In this document: in pieces, positions 1-7,750 of the stretch
Position numbering within the stretch: the stretch's first letter is position 1
How the letters are laid out: each line of letters starts with the position of its first letter
Virus record (IMG/VR): IMGVR_UViG_3300023202_000142
Span: 1-64,000 of that record
DNA: 64,000 bases
Direction: 5' to 3' (one strand)
Source of the DNA: a virus
Notes under the pieces: generated by a model
Databases searched by the model: none
What the model was told of the DNA's origin: nothing
Seen by the model: the letters and a program-made list of their open reading frames with translations, nothing else
Translations under genes and position numbers: made by a program

Positions 1-297
1 GAAGCTGCTGGGGATGTCTTTGGTGCCCACGACGGCGAAGACGGGCTGGTTGTTGGCGTTGACGATGTCGTTGATCAACGCCTCGACGTCCCTGATGTTC
101 TCGCAGGAGAGCATGGCCTCGTTGTCCCAGAACTCTCCAATGTCTTCAATCGGCCCGACCAGGCCAACCTTCTCGATTGCTTCGATGTTGAGTCCAGGCA
201 GTTTGATGTGGGTGGGCATTCCAAACTCGGTTCCGTTCACCTGGTACCGGGCGTTGAGGTCGATTCGTTCATCGTCTGAGCCGTAAAAGATCTCCAT
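1..297 (-). CDS. hypothetical protein, partial at the window edge
   Basis: The frame opens with MEIFYGSDDERIDLNAR and stays open to base 1, giving 99 codons with the C-terminus outside the window. The sequence is acidic with no motif I recognise. It is the last visible gene of the leftward unit that starts at the promoter near 3157. Confidence 0.75.
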   Translation of the reverse strand, partial: MEIFYGSDDERIDLNARYQVNGTEFGMPTHIKLPGLNIEAIEKVGLVGPIEDIGEFWDNEAMLSCENIRDVEALINDIVNANNQPVFAVVGTKDIPSSF

Positions 298-309
298 GTG
301 ATCCTCCGT

Positions 310-939
310 TTAGTGCAGGGCCTCTTCGAGGCCGATAATGTCTGCTGGTCCCAGCAGTTCGAATCCCAGATACGCTGCGGCGTCTGGGCGTGGTGCTTGG
401 TCCTCGGTGAGGAACCGGAATCTCTTGTAGGGGATCCCGATGTCCCTGGCGATTCGCTGCGCTGCTTTGCGCGCCAGCATGTTGCAGGTGCTGCAGAGTG
501 AGTGTACGCGAACCGTGTATCCGTTCTGCCACCAGTAGGCGACCTGGGCGCCGAGTCGATCGGACCATGTGTCGGCACCTGTCCCTTCGATGAACGTCGC
601 CATGTCACTTGACCAGCCCCCCTTCCAGTCATTGGTCAATCTATGGCCGTGCCAAACCATCGGCGGCCGGGCAGTGAAGTGCAGTTCACCGGCTGCCATG
701 TCGAACGTCCTGGTAATCCAGCAGGGCATCACAAGAGCGTCCAACGCAACGGCGAGGTGTACTGCCTCTCGGTACTCTTCGAGTGCCAGGAAACGGCCCT
801 CCAGGTCGGCCCGGGTTGGCCTCATTTTCAGTACGGTGCCGGTGTTCGTGTCGACATCTGGTCCGCTGGCCATGAAGGTCAACGCGACGCCGTACGGGGC
901 AACCTCGGAGTTGGTGTGTTCAATCCACATGTCGACCAC
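310..939 (-). CDS. hypothetical protein, about 209 aa
   Basis: Two starts are possible: GTG at 939 or the in-frame ATG at 930 (MWIEHTN). Neither has a strong Shine-Dalgarno and both overlap the end of the upstream gene, so translation is probably coupled. A CSTCNM motif lies in the C-terminal third. No function is recognised. Confidence 0.75.
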   Translation of the reverse strand: MVDMWIEHTNSEVAPYGVALTFMASGPDVDTNTGTVLKMRPTRADLEGRFLALEEYREAVHLAVALDALVMPCWITRTFDMAAGELHFTARPPMVWHGHRLTNDWKGGWSSDMATFIEGTGADTWSDRLGAQVAYWWQNGYTVRVHSLCSTCNMLARKAAQRIARDIGIPYKRFRFLTEDQAPRPDAAAYLGFELLGPADIIGLEEALH

Positions 940-1318
940 GGATCGTGATGTTTCTGGAGCTGCTGGGCTCCACGGAGATGGGCAGGTAGCGAAACCCCTT
1001 GTCGGTACTGGCGCCGGTATGCTCGATGTGCAGGGAGCCGTCAGCGTTGGCTCTGACGAGCCATCGGTGGCCGCCCCGTTCGATTTCCGTACCGGTTTTG
1101 GTTGGCGTGACCTTCAGCTCCTCGCCGGGTCCCGGTCGCCCGTTGGCGTCGGTGCACCCGGGTGCGATGTCGGTGTCGACCATCGATACGCTGGCCTCCC
1201 ATTGGTGATCCAGAATGACCTTGTTGCCGTTGATGCCGGTGACAGTATGGATGCCCCCGGTCTCTTTCCATCGCACCTCGGCGTAGAGTAGGTCGCGGTG
1301 TTCGTAGTCGGTTCTCAT
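920..1318 (-). CDS. hypothetical protein, 132 aa
   Basis: The ATG at 1318 (MRTDYEHRDLLYAEVRW) is preceded by GGGAGGAGAC, a strong ribosome site, so longer upstream frames are rejected. The product is rich in beta-forming and charged residues, with no named domain. The coding region contains the palindrome GCACCCGGGTGC at 1154-1165, which recurs four more times in the window. Confidence 0.8.
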   Translation of the reverse strand: MRTDYEHRDLLYAEVRWKETGGIHTVTGINGNKVILDHQWEASVSMVDTDIAPGCTDANGRPGPGEELKVTPTKTGTEIERGGHRWLVRANADGSLHIEHTGASTDKGFRYLPISVEPSSSRNITIRGRHVD

Positions 1319-1563
1319 GTCTCCTCCCATTCGTCGGCATCCATGTCCCGGGCGACGTCCGCGGGGTGCTCCCCCGTTTCCATGCCCCACTGTGACCGGG
1401 GCGCCAGGAGCTGTCCGCTCATGTTGTAGTCCCTGCCGCATTCGCAGGGATTCGTGTTGAGCAGGCACACCAAGGTGCGCCCGCAGTCGCATCGGATCTC
1501 TTGCCGGCTGACCGTGCGGCCTCGGCGATCCATCACTTCTTGTCTTCCCAGTTTCTCTGCCAT
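1315..1563 (-). CDS. small zinc-ribbon protein, 82 aa
   Basis: A CDCG...CECG pair of knuckles in the middle suggests one structural zinc site. The ATG follows GAGGAGA, and the stop overlaps the next start by 4 nt. Function is unknown; it is one of many small zinc proteins in this arm. Confidence 0.78.
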   Translation of the reverse strand: MAEKLGRQEVMDRRGRTVSRQEIRCDCGRTLVCLLNTNPCECGRDYNMSGQLLAPRSQWGMETGEHPADVARDMDADEWEET

Positions 1564-1574
1564 CGTTGTTCTCC

Positions 1575-1892
1575 TCAGAAGTAGATCGTCTTCGTCTCGT
1601 CATCGCGTCGATACTTGACCCGGGAGCATCCGGCGCGCTTCACCTTCCACCCGTCGTCGAGCGGCTCGCGGAGGCGCTCGAATAGCTCGGATGCCTCGAT
1701 GTCCTCGCGCAGCTCGGGATCCGGGATGCGCCGCCTGAAGCAGAAGGTCGAAAGCCCGTGGCCGAGATCTTCCTTGATCCTGACCACTTCGAGCATCGCA
1801 TCGCCGTCCAGGAAGGTGTTGAGATGGGCCCCCACAGGGGCCTCGCCGGTGGCGTGGGCGATGGTGATGTATCGTTTCACTGCGCGTCTCAT
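1575..1892 (-). CDS. hypothetical protein, 105 aa
   Basis: The ATG at 1892 (MRRAVKRYITIAHATG) follows GGAGAGC. The N-terminus is basic and the body mixed alpha/beta (KEDLGHGLSTFCFRR). The last residues, KYRRDDETKTIYF, look like a final strand. No domain is assigned. It lies 10 nt downstream of the metalloprotease gene and is probably co-transcribed with it. Confidence 0.78.
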   Translation of the reverse strand: MRRAVKRYITIAHATGEAPVGAHLNTFLDGDAMLEVVRIKEDLGHGLSTFCFRRRIPDPELREDIEASELFERLREPLDDGWKVKRAGCSRVKYRRDDETKTIYF

Positions 1893-1902
1893 TTGCTCTC
1901 CG

Positions 1903-3075
1903 TCAGGCGGCGTAGCCGGCTGGTACCGCGTATTCGTTGTGGGCCTCGACCTTGATGTCTCGGTAGGGCGAGTACTTGACGTTGTGCTTGCGGAAGCTGT
2001 TGAGCAGTCGCTTCCGGGCGTCTTTCCCGAGGAAGTGGCCAATCATGTCGAGGTAGACGGCGCAGAAGAGTCGGCCGTGCCCGGGGTGGCTTCGACGGTT
2101 TGTCATGCTTGACGACCGGATCTTGGCCCGCCCCGCGAAACCGACCAGGGCGTGACAGATCTCGTGGATGACGACCCACTTTCGCCAGTGGTGTGTTCCC
2201 GCGGTCGAGATTCTGACCCGGTAGCCGTCGCGGCAGTGAGACCATCCACCACGTGTTTTCTTCTCCAGCCGGATCCGACTGACGTCGCCGAATCGGCGTT
2301 CGACGTAGGAGGAAGTGACGACGCGGTCGAAGAACTTCTCGACCTGCCTCCAGGTCTTGAGATCCTGTCCCTCTTCGAGCACTGACTCTGCGGTGTAGAG
2401 GTTCTTGCGGCGGGTGTCATATTCGCGACCCCACTTGTCGACGCTGTTGCCATCGAAGTAGTAGAGTTCGCGGGTCACGTAGGTTGGCGGATTCGCCAGC
2501 GAGCACCGCGTGATGAGCCGATGGAACCCCGAGGTATCGACGGGGTCTGGCTCCGGTTCCGGCTCAGGCGGCTCAGGTGCTGGTTTGGGTTCCGGCATGC
2601 CTGGCGGCCAGACCTTTTTCATCGCGTGGACGAGGACGGCCTCCTCGGCATCTCCGAGGGTGGGGACTGACGCCTTGACGACGGGGTCATTCTTCCACGG
2701 CTCACCTTTGCCGTCCCAGCCCTGAAACTTGAACTCGTTTCGAGTCACCTTCCAGCCGTCGTCGAGACGGTGGGCGGTGTAGCCCGCGGTGTTGTAGCAG
2801 GTTGTTTTGCCAGGGACCGGTCGTTTGACGGTCAGGCTGTAGTCCCCGTTGGGCTTGCGGACCCGCTCCACTTCGCAGGGCCGGGCTTCGTAGAACTCGA
2901 CGGGGTTTTTCTTTGAGCGGCAGGCGTGACACCAGGACTGCGGCATCCGCCCTTCGTAACGCCAGCCGAAGAGACGCTCAATCTCTTCGTTGCCGACTGC
3001 TACCGTCGAGACTCCGTGCTTTCGGCACCGGGGGCACGACGTGACCAGTGGCTTGGCCTTGAGTGCTTTGGTCAT
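1903..3075 (-). CDS. zinc-ribbon protein with C-terminal HExxH metalloprotease-like domain
   Basis: Residues 14-55 form a zinc ribbon (CPRC...CHAC) whose LFGWRYEGRMPQSWCHAC stretch nearly matches the N-terminus of the DpdA-like protein at 54128. Residues about 155-180 are a Pro/Glu linker. The C-terminal domain carries HEICH at 304-308 followed by HPGHG at 330-334. This fits a zincin with a downstream histidine ligand, as in SprT-like or WLM-like peptidases. First gene of its unit; the start follows GAGGAGGTAGCC. Zincin fold is likely, substrate unknown. Confidence 0.75.
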   Translation of the reverse strand: MTKALKAKPLVTSCPRCRKHGVSTVAVGNEEIERLFGWRYEGRMPQSWCHACRSKKNPVEFYEARPCEVERVRKPNGDYSLTVKRPVPGKTTCYNTAGYTAHRLDDGWKVTRNEFKFQGWDGKGEPWKNDPVVKASVPTLGDAEEAVLVHAMKKVWPPGMPEPKPAPEPPEPEPEPDPVDTSGFHRLITRCSLANPPTYVTRELYYFDGNSVDKWGREYDTRRKNLYTAESVLEEGQDLKTWRQVEKFFDRVVTSSYVERRFGDVSRIRLEKKTRGGWSHCRDGYRVRISTAGTHHWRKWVVIHEICHALVGFAGRAKIRSSSMTNRRSHPGHGRLFCAVYLDMIGHFLGKDARKRLLNSFRKHNVKYSPYRDIKVEAHNEYAVPAGYAA

Positions 3076-3157
3076 TGGCTACCTCCTCTTGGCAGGGGAG
3101 AGCGGGGTGGTCTCTCCCGGAGCACTGACAATATGTGCACACTGTGCACGCAGTCAA
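3076..3157 (-). promoter_or_regulatory. promoter P1 with GTGCAC half-sites, leader hairpin and start-associated sequence
   Basis: Read leftward: TTGACT (3152-3157), a spacer with two GTGCAC sites, CATATT as -10, then a leader hairpin at 3096-3118 (GGGAGAG...CTCTCCC, loop containing CACCCCG), then GAGGAGGTAGCC before the ATG. It drives 3075 down to base 1. Confidence 0.7.
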
Positions 3158-3193
3158 GTTGATTTGTTCGGTGATCTGGAATACATATTGTGC
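3158..3193 (+). promoter_or_regulatory. divergent promoter for the DUF5710-repeat gene
   Basis: TTGATT, 17 nt, TACATA, then 6 nt to the ATG at 3194. The spacing predicts transcription starting at or next to the start codon, so the mRNA is probably leaderless. It lies back to back with P1. Confidence 0.6.
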
Positions 3194-4507
3194 ATGTCGA
3201 ATCTGGTCGAGTCGGTCGATAAGCTAATAGAGGCGGTCCAGAAGCCTGCCATTCGAGAGGCGGGTCGACGTGTTCAGTTTGTGTTTCCCTACGACAGAGA
3301 CCTGAAGAACCGCCTGAAGAAACTCGGGGCAAAGTGGGACTCCGATAAGAGGGTCTGGTGGGCTGGCCAGCGTCATCGGAACCTCGATAAGATGCGGAAG
3401 GCGTTTGAGAGTTGGGCGGAGGGGTACAGGAAAGCTGATCGAGTCGAGTTCGAGTTCGAGTTCGATGCCAAGCTAAAGGACGCCTTGAAGTCCCTTGGCG
3501 CCAAGTGGGATCCGAAGAACAAGGTCTGGTGGGTGAAGTCGAACCACCGCAACATCGCAAAGATGCGGGTTGCCTACGATCGAGGGATGAAGCGCATCAG
3601 GCGCCAGCGACGTGCCAAGGACAACTTCAAGGACGAAGCGGACCGAAGACGAAGCGAGGGGCTCGCGATCAAGGTCCCCTACGACATCAGGAAGGTCGCA
3701 AAAAATGCTGGGGGGATCTGGGATAACCGCAAGAAAGTGTGGTTGATGCCAGACGAAGAGTCTAAAGAGCTGGTCCAGGGGGAAATCCAGAAGTTCCGCG
3801 AGGAACAACGGAAGGTGGAACGACAGCGCAAGCAGCGCGAGATCAAGAGGGAGTTGGGGTTCGACCCCAAGGATTTCGATTCCATCACCCAGGTGTCCAG
3901 AACCAAGCGAGATCGGAGGTCTGAAGGGGATGTCTTCATCCTCAGTAACACGCCAAGGAACAACAAGGCGTACGGCCTCAAGAAAGGTGATGCTGTATAT
4001 GTAGAGGGTGTCAGGTCGGAATACGTTTCTGATGATTTCTCGTCATTTGGTGGCCCGCCTGGCTGGGAGGATGGGTGGAGACACGTTCTCTACATTCGAC
4101 CCGCAACCGATGAAGAGGCTGGCCCGGTTCTGTCTCGCCAGAAGAAGAGAGAGGCAAGGAACGATGCGCTCAAGCGGGTCGACGAGATTGAGAAGAGGAT
4201 CACGAAGAAGGGGGAGATTCCGCGGGACTACCCGAAAGAGTCTGGCATCAGGGTTTTGGCCCGCAATGAACGGCTTCGTCTGTACGGAGGCGGTTCCTGG
4301 TTTGCCATCACTCGGAAATCGATCTGGTTCATCAGGAACAACGGAGCCGATGGCGATAACTGGGCGAGGAACAACGTCAGGACCGGCGGTGCTGGGGCGA
4401 TCGGCTGGCGCATCAAGCGCAACGAGAAATTGGCCGACGAGATGAAATCGCTTCACGCCGTGATTCACGATGACAATCCCGAGGACTATCAGGTCAGGCC
4501 CGGGTAG
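3194..4507 (+). CDS. tagged protein with three DUF5710-type repeats, 437 aa
   Basis: The start MSNLVESVDKLIEAV is chosen over a longer upstream frame because it sits 6 nt behind a good -10. Residues 1-14 fit the IDxLLEA tag family. Three repeats follow at about 26-60, 84-118 and 157-186, each with a basic-aromatic LKKLGAKWDxxxxVWW core as in DUF5710. A basic coiled stretch and an uncharacterised C-terminal half follow. It is the only plus-strand gene in the left arm and overlaps the convergent gene by 14 nt. Function unknown; DNA binding or an injected role is a guess. Confidence 0.8.
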   Translation: MSNLVESVDKLIEAVQKPAIREAGRRVQFVFPYDRDLKNRLKKLGAKWDSDKRVWWAGQRHRNLDKMRKAFESWAEGYRKADRVEFEFEFDAKLKDALKSLGAKWDPKNKVWWVKSNHRNIAKMRVAYDRGMKRIRRQRRAKDNFKDEADRRRSEGLAIKVPYDIRKVAKNAGGIWDNRKKVWLMPDEESKELVQGEIQKFREEQRKVERQRKQREIKRELGFDPKDFDSITQVSRTKRDRRSEGDVFILSNTPRNNKAYGLKKGDAVYVEGVRSEYVSDDFSSFGGPPGWEDGWRHVLYIRPATDEEAGPVLSRQKKREARNDALKRVDEIEKRITKKGEIPRDYPKESGIRVLARNERLRLYGGGSWFAITRKSIWFIRNNGADGDNWARNNVRTGGAGAIGWRIKRNEKLADEMKSLHAVIHDDNPEDYQVRPG

Positions 4508-5003
4508 CCAGAAGGTCTAGCGCGCCGACCACCTGGATGAGGTAGTCCTCCAGGAGAACCGGGTTAATGCTGACTAGCCGTCGTGCTTCGGACAGCAACC
4601 CGATGAACACCTTCTCGGCATCTAGGGGCCGTTGAACCGCGACTCTGCCAGCGCACAGGAGCCCGCGCCCAAAGTCGTGTTCCAGGCAGACCCACACCGC
4701 GCCGCCCGCCACTGAGGCAGCCATTCCGACCCACTTGGCGTGTTTGGTGCTGCACAGGCCCACCGGTCCTTCATACTTCAGGCCAGCCTTCTCGATCGAT
4801 CGGATTTCGGAGAGCCATCGGTCTGTGGCCCATTTCCTGTTCTTGATGCGGCGTCTGCGTTCTTCCTCTGCGCGTTGGCGCTCAACAGCCTTGTCGTAAG
4901 CTCTTTGCGTTTCTCTGGCGGTCTTCTTGTTGTCCTCGGTAGGTTTGCGGGCAGCTCGCCTTTGCGCTTCTCTGGCGACGTCTAGTTTGGTTTCGATAGT
5001 CAT
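4494..5003 (-). CDS. hypothetical protein with basic coiled-coil N-terminus, 169 aa
   Basis: The ATG at 5003 (MTIETKLDVAREAQ) follows GAGGAGAG; an in-frame ATG 12 nt upstream lies before this site and is less likely. Residues 5-60 are highly charged helix. Two Cys-His pairs in the middle may bind metal. It is the last gene of the unit starting at P2. Confidence 0.78.
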   Translation of the reverse strand: MTIETKLDVAREAQRRAARKPTEDNKKTARETQRAYDKAVERQRAEEERRRRIKNRKWATDRWLSEIRSIEKAGLKYEGPVGLCSTKHAKWVGMAASVAGGAVWVCLEHDFGRGLLCAGRVAVQRPLDAEKVFIGLLSEARRLVSINPVLLEDYLIQVVGALDLLATRA

Positions 5004-5011
5004 GTCTCTCC

Positions 5012-5791
5012 TCATGCAGTGAGTTTGAGTTCGCCGTGTTTGGCGAGAATGTCGTTGAGGCGTCGGATTGTGTCGTCGTCTTTGACCCAGAGGTGCAGGT
5101 TGCCGTTCTTGTACCAGCGGGCCTCGATCACGCCGTGGAAGGTCTCGCTGTCGTTCTGCTTGGCCGCCTCTCGGATGCACCCCCGGATCCCACCCATCCT
5201 GTCGGGGACCTCTTCGCCTCGGACCAGGCAGACGGCGCGCTCGAAATCGCCGACGCGCTCGTCACCCCAACTGTAGCTGAGGTAACCGTTGTCCATCGCG
5301 TGCGTGAGGATCAGTCGTCGCCCAAAGCCGGAGCCCGAGTTGGACTTGAAGGACTTTCTGAGGCTGTTGAAGAGGTCGCAGATCGACTCTTCGATGATTT
5401 CGGGAGCCCTGGACGCCAGATCGAACGCGGTGGCCATGAGCGTTTCGACGCTGACCTCTGGCGGGTCTCTTTCGAGCTGGTCATCGAACTTGCGTTTCCG
5501 TTTGGTGTCGAAGAGGTCTCCGAGCCCGGTGGAGTCGAAGAGATGTCGCCAGACGTATCGGTCCAGTTCTTTGCGGATGTCCTCGACGCTGCCCTCGTCG
5601 GGCCTGCTGCCGAGGCTCTGCATCACCTTGCGACTGGGACCGAAACCGTAGGCGTGCTGGCTCAGCGTAGCCTTTCTGGCCGCCTTGTTGGCTTCAGCGA
5701 TCAACTCGACGGCGCGCCGATAGAGATCCAGTGCGCGGTCGCGGTGGGCGCAGATCTCTTCTGCGGAGTCTTTGCGGATCATGTCAGTCAT
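5012..5791 (-). CDS. DUF4942-like protein, 259 aa
   Basis: The C-terminal motif NGNLHLWVKDDDTIRRLNDI, and the mainly helical body with a FGRRLILTHAM stretch, match what I recall of DUF4942, a domain of unknown function common in phages and plasmids. The ATG at 5791 follows GAGGAAGC and overlaps the upstream stop by 4 nt. The assignment is from memory of the motif only. Confidence 0.65.
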   Translation of the reverse strand: MTDMIRKDSAEEICAHRDRALDLYRRAVELIAEANKAARKATLSQHAYGFGPSRKVMQSLGSRPDEGSVEDIRKELDRYVWRHLFDSTGLGDLFDTKRKRKFDDQLERDPPEVSVETLMATAFDLASRAPEIIEESICDLFNSLRKSFKSNSGSGFGRRLILTHAMDNGYLSYSWGDERVGDFERAVCLVRGEEVPDRMGGIRGCIREAAKQNDSETFHGVIEARWYKNGNLHLWVKDDDTIRRLNDILAKHGELKLTA

Positions 5792-6288
5792 GTCGCTTCC
5801 TCATGATGGGTGTTGTCGGTCAAGAATTTGATTGCACGTGGTACCCAGTCCCCAAAGAACTCGAAGACTTTAGCGCGCTGGTTCTTTTCGTAGGCCAGCC
5901 ATTCTTTGCGTTCTCGGTCATACATGTGCGCGAGGCCCATTCGGCTAACGTATGGCCACTCTGGTCGGTCGTGAAACTCCTGAGCCAACCCATGAGCAGA
6001 GGCTCTGACCTTTTTTGGCACAGGACTGGGTCGGCTCAGAATGGACCAACTTCCTCTGGAGAGTCTGGTCAATCGATCGATGAGTTCACGGATCTGGTCG
6101 ACGTCGAAATCAGCGCCGAAATCGCCGGCCCGCCGGTAGGTGGTAAAATTGCCGCTCAAGGGGACCTTTTCCCCGTCGTACCGCTGGCAGGTTATTGTCC
6201 AGGTGTCGCTGTCACGACGCAGACTGTAGATGCCGTAGAACAGCTTGAGGTCGAGATGGTCGTCAGAGTGTCGCGTCAAGTTGCTCAT
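5788..6288 (-). CDS. hypothetical protein, 166 aa
   Basis: The ATG at 6288 (MSNLTRHSDDHLDLKLF) follows CTGGAGGCAGC, which excludes the longer frame. The product is acidic and aromatic-rich, with no domain I recognise. It overlaps both neighbours by 4 nt, so translational coupling is likely. Confidence 0.78.
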   Translation of the reverse strand: MSNLTRHSDDHLDLKLFYGIYSLRRDSDTWTITCQRYDGEKVPLSGNFTTYRRAGDFGADFDVDQIRELIDRLTRLSRGSWSILSRPSPVPKKVRASAHGLAQEFHDRPEWPYVSRMGLAHMYDRERKEWLAYEKNQRAKVFEFFGDWVPRAIKFLTDNTHHEEAT

Positions 6289-6572
6289 GCTGCCTCCAGT
6301 GTTCCGTAATGGCTCGACCATCGAAGCCGGTGTTCATCGGTCTCGATGTCGAGGCTGTCGGGTTCTTTGCCGAACGCCCTGGCCGCGTCGAGCGCAGTGT
6401 TGACGTCCTCGCAGAGGGTGTCAGACACGAAGTGTTCGTAGAGCCCGTCGCGTCGGTAGCAATAGACCTTGTACTTGCCGCCCTCCCGTCGACTGTGGGT
6501 GACAAGCGCGCAGTTGGCCTTCCAGGGCCCCGTGGCGGTCTCAAAATGGGCTGTGAAGTAGTATGGCATCAT
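6285..6572 (-). CDS. hypothetical protein, 95 aa
   Basis: Starts MMPYYFTAHFET behind CGAGGAGGA. It reads as a single small alpha/beta domain with YKVYCYRRDGLYEHF strands. Neither motif nor homologue is recalled. It is tightly coupled to its neighbours. Confidence 0.78.
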   Translation of the reverse strand: MMPYYFTAHFETATGPWKANCALVTHSRREGGKYKVYCYRRDGLYEHFVSDTLCEDVNTALDAARAFGKEPDSLDIETDEHRLRWSSHYGTLEAA

Positions 6573-6925
6573 TCCTCCTCGGTGGATGGCGGAACGCCTT
6601 CTGGGCCCTCCCAGGGCCCGTAGTGACGGTATCGGGTCAACATCTTGCGGGCCTCTTCGGCCGTGTACTGGAAGCAGTTGTCAGGGTCGATCTTTCCGAT
6701 CGCGTAGTACTCTCGACGACTGCAGGTGATTCGACGCCCGTTGGCGTAATCGAGAACGGTTTCGCCGATCTCTACCCAGGCGTGACCGAAGTAGCCGAAA
6801 GGTGGGCGCTGCAGCCAGGGCATCCCATGGACCAGGACCGCTGACGTGCTGCCGGCGAGTGCCAGGTCGACTACCATGTTCGCGGCGGTTTCGTAGCAGT
6901 CGCCTTCGTTAGTCCAGTCATTCAT
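6569..6925 (-). CDS. putative papain/transglutaminase-fold protein, 118 aa
   Basis: The ATG at 6925 (MNDWTNEGDCYETAAN) is preceded by GGGAGGATC. It shows an N-terminal Cys in GDCYETAAN, GHAWVEIG, then VLDYANG. This Cys-His-Asp order resembles small cysteine-protease-like phage proteins. The catalytic reading is inference; substrate unknown. Confidence 0.6.
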   Translation of the reverse strand: MNDWTNEGDCYETAANMVVDLALAGSTSAVLVHGMPWLQRPPFGYFGHAWVEIGETVLDYANGRRITCSRREYYAIGKIDPDNCFQYTAEEARKMLTRYRHYGPWEGPEGVPPSTEEE

Positions 6926-7115
6926 GGATGATCCTCCCGGTGTAATAGGCGGTGACACGCCCGCAGCATCGACACTTCCATGCCCAGCACTCGAAGCCCT
7001 TGGTCAGGCGACTCCACTTCCCCCGGGTGACGTCACCATCAGTGAAGACGGTGACCCGGTCGTGGACGGCCTCGGCGTCGCAGCGTTCACAGTGTCGGGT
7101 GGCTCCAGCGGGCAT
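6918..7115 (-). CDS. small zinc-ribbon protein, 65 aa
   Basis: CERCD and CRCCG knuckles flank a short beta segment, suggesting one zinc site. It is the first gene of the P2 unit, and its ATG follows GGAGGTAGCAAC, the conserved start-associated sequence. It overlaps the next gene by 8 nt. Confidence 0.78.
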   Translation of the reverse strand: MPAGATRHCERCDAEAVHDRVTVFTDGDVTRGKWSRLTKGFECWAWKCRCCGRVTAYYTGRIIHE

Positions 7116-7196
7116 GTTGCTACCTCCGTTGATGATCGGGCGAGCGGGGTGACTCTCCGAGCAAGGTTAATGTGTGCACGTAGTGCACTGGGTCAA
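7116..7196 (-). promoter_or_regulatory. promoter P2 and leader
   Basis: Leftward TTGACC (7191-7196), a GTGCAC-bearing spacer and ACATTA as -10. A weak GC-rich hairpin with a CACCCCGC loop and GGAGGTAGC follow. Confidence 0.65.
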
Positions 7197-7203
7197 GCGC
7201 ATC

Positions 7204-7446
7204 CTATCGGAAGCGATCGACGAGTTCTTTGGTGCCGCGCCAGCCGGCGTAGACGGTCTGGAGTCGGACCAGGACTGCAGTTACCGCATCGGGCGATTTC
7301 GTCGCCGTCATGTTGAAGACGACGTCACGACCAGCGGCGATGTCGGCCATGACCTTGCGGCCCTTCTCGCGCATGAACTCCGCGGGGCCCTCGACCATCT
7401 CGGTGTCGGCGCAGTAGGTGAATTTTCCAACGGTCTTGTCTTTCAT
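7204..7446 (-). CDS. hypothetical protein, 80 aa
   Basis: The ATG at 7446 (MKDKTVGKFTYCADTEM) follows CAGGAGGCAAC. It is a small basic protein ending KELVDRFR, with no motif. The 46-nt gap to the gene upstream holds a short hairpin (GTGAGCACCCGGCTCAC) resembling the leader hairpins of the promoter units. Confidence 0.75.
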   Translation of the reverse strand: MKDKTVGKFTYCADTEMVEGPAEFMREKGRKVMADIAAGRDVVFNMTATKSPDAVTAVLVRLQTVYAGWRGTKELVDRFR

Positions 7447-7492
7447 TGTTGCCTCCTGGGGCAAAGGTAGGTGGGGCGAGTGAGCCGGGTGC

Positions 7493-7666
7493 TCACTTGA
7501 AGGCGTCACGCCAGTTCGGGCCGGCGAGCGCCGCGAGTTTGTTCAATTCCTCGGTCGCCTTCTCGACGAACTCCTCGTCGGTCTCGGATTCCTCCGCGGC
7601 TTTGTTCAGTTCGCAGCGGATGACCTTGGTCTCGACCTTCTCGGTTTTCTTCGCTTTCTTTGCCAT
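7493..7666 (-). CDS. small charged protein, 57 aa
   Basis: A short frame starting MAKKAKKTEKVETKV and ending NWRDAFK. The ATG sits behind CCGGAGGTAGCAA, the conserved start-associated sequence, directly below promoter P3. The N-terminus is lysine-rich and the remainder acidic helix. Function unknown, but the regulatory context makes it a convincing gene. Confidence 0.75.
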   Translation of the reverse strand: MAKKAKKTEKVETKVIRCELNKAAEESETDEEFVEKATEELNKLAALAGPNWRDAFK

Positions 7667-7750
7667 TTGCTACCTCCGGGGTAGGGTGGAGCCGGGAGGC
7701 GGGTGACCTCTCCGGCACCTTCATTATGTGCACGCTGTGCACGGCGTCAA
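7667..7750 (-). promoter_or_regulatory. promoter P3 and leader hairpin
   Basis: Leftward TTGACG, two GTGCAC sites and a -10 in ATAATG. The leader hairpin is at 7691-7716 (GCCGG...CCGGC, CACCCGC loop), then GGAGGTAGC. The -35 abuts a repeat remnant at the distal end of the CRISPR array. Confidence 0.68.

Noticed and set aside
2990-3193. N-terminal extension of the DUF5710-repeat protein
   Set aside because: It would run through the P1 promoter and its leader; the ATG at 3194 has its own promoter at leaderless spacing and restores the tag at the N-terminus.
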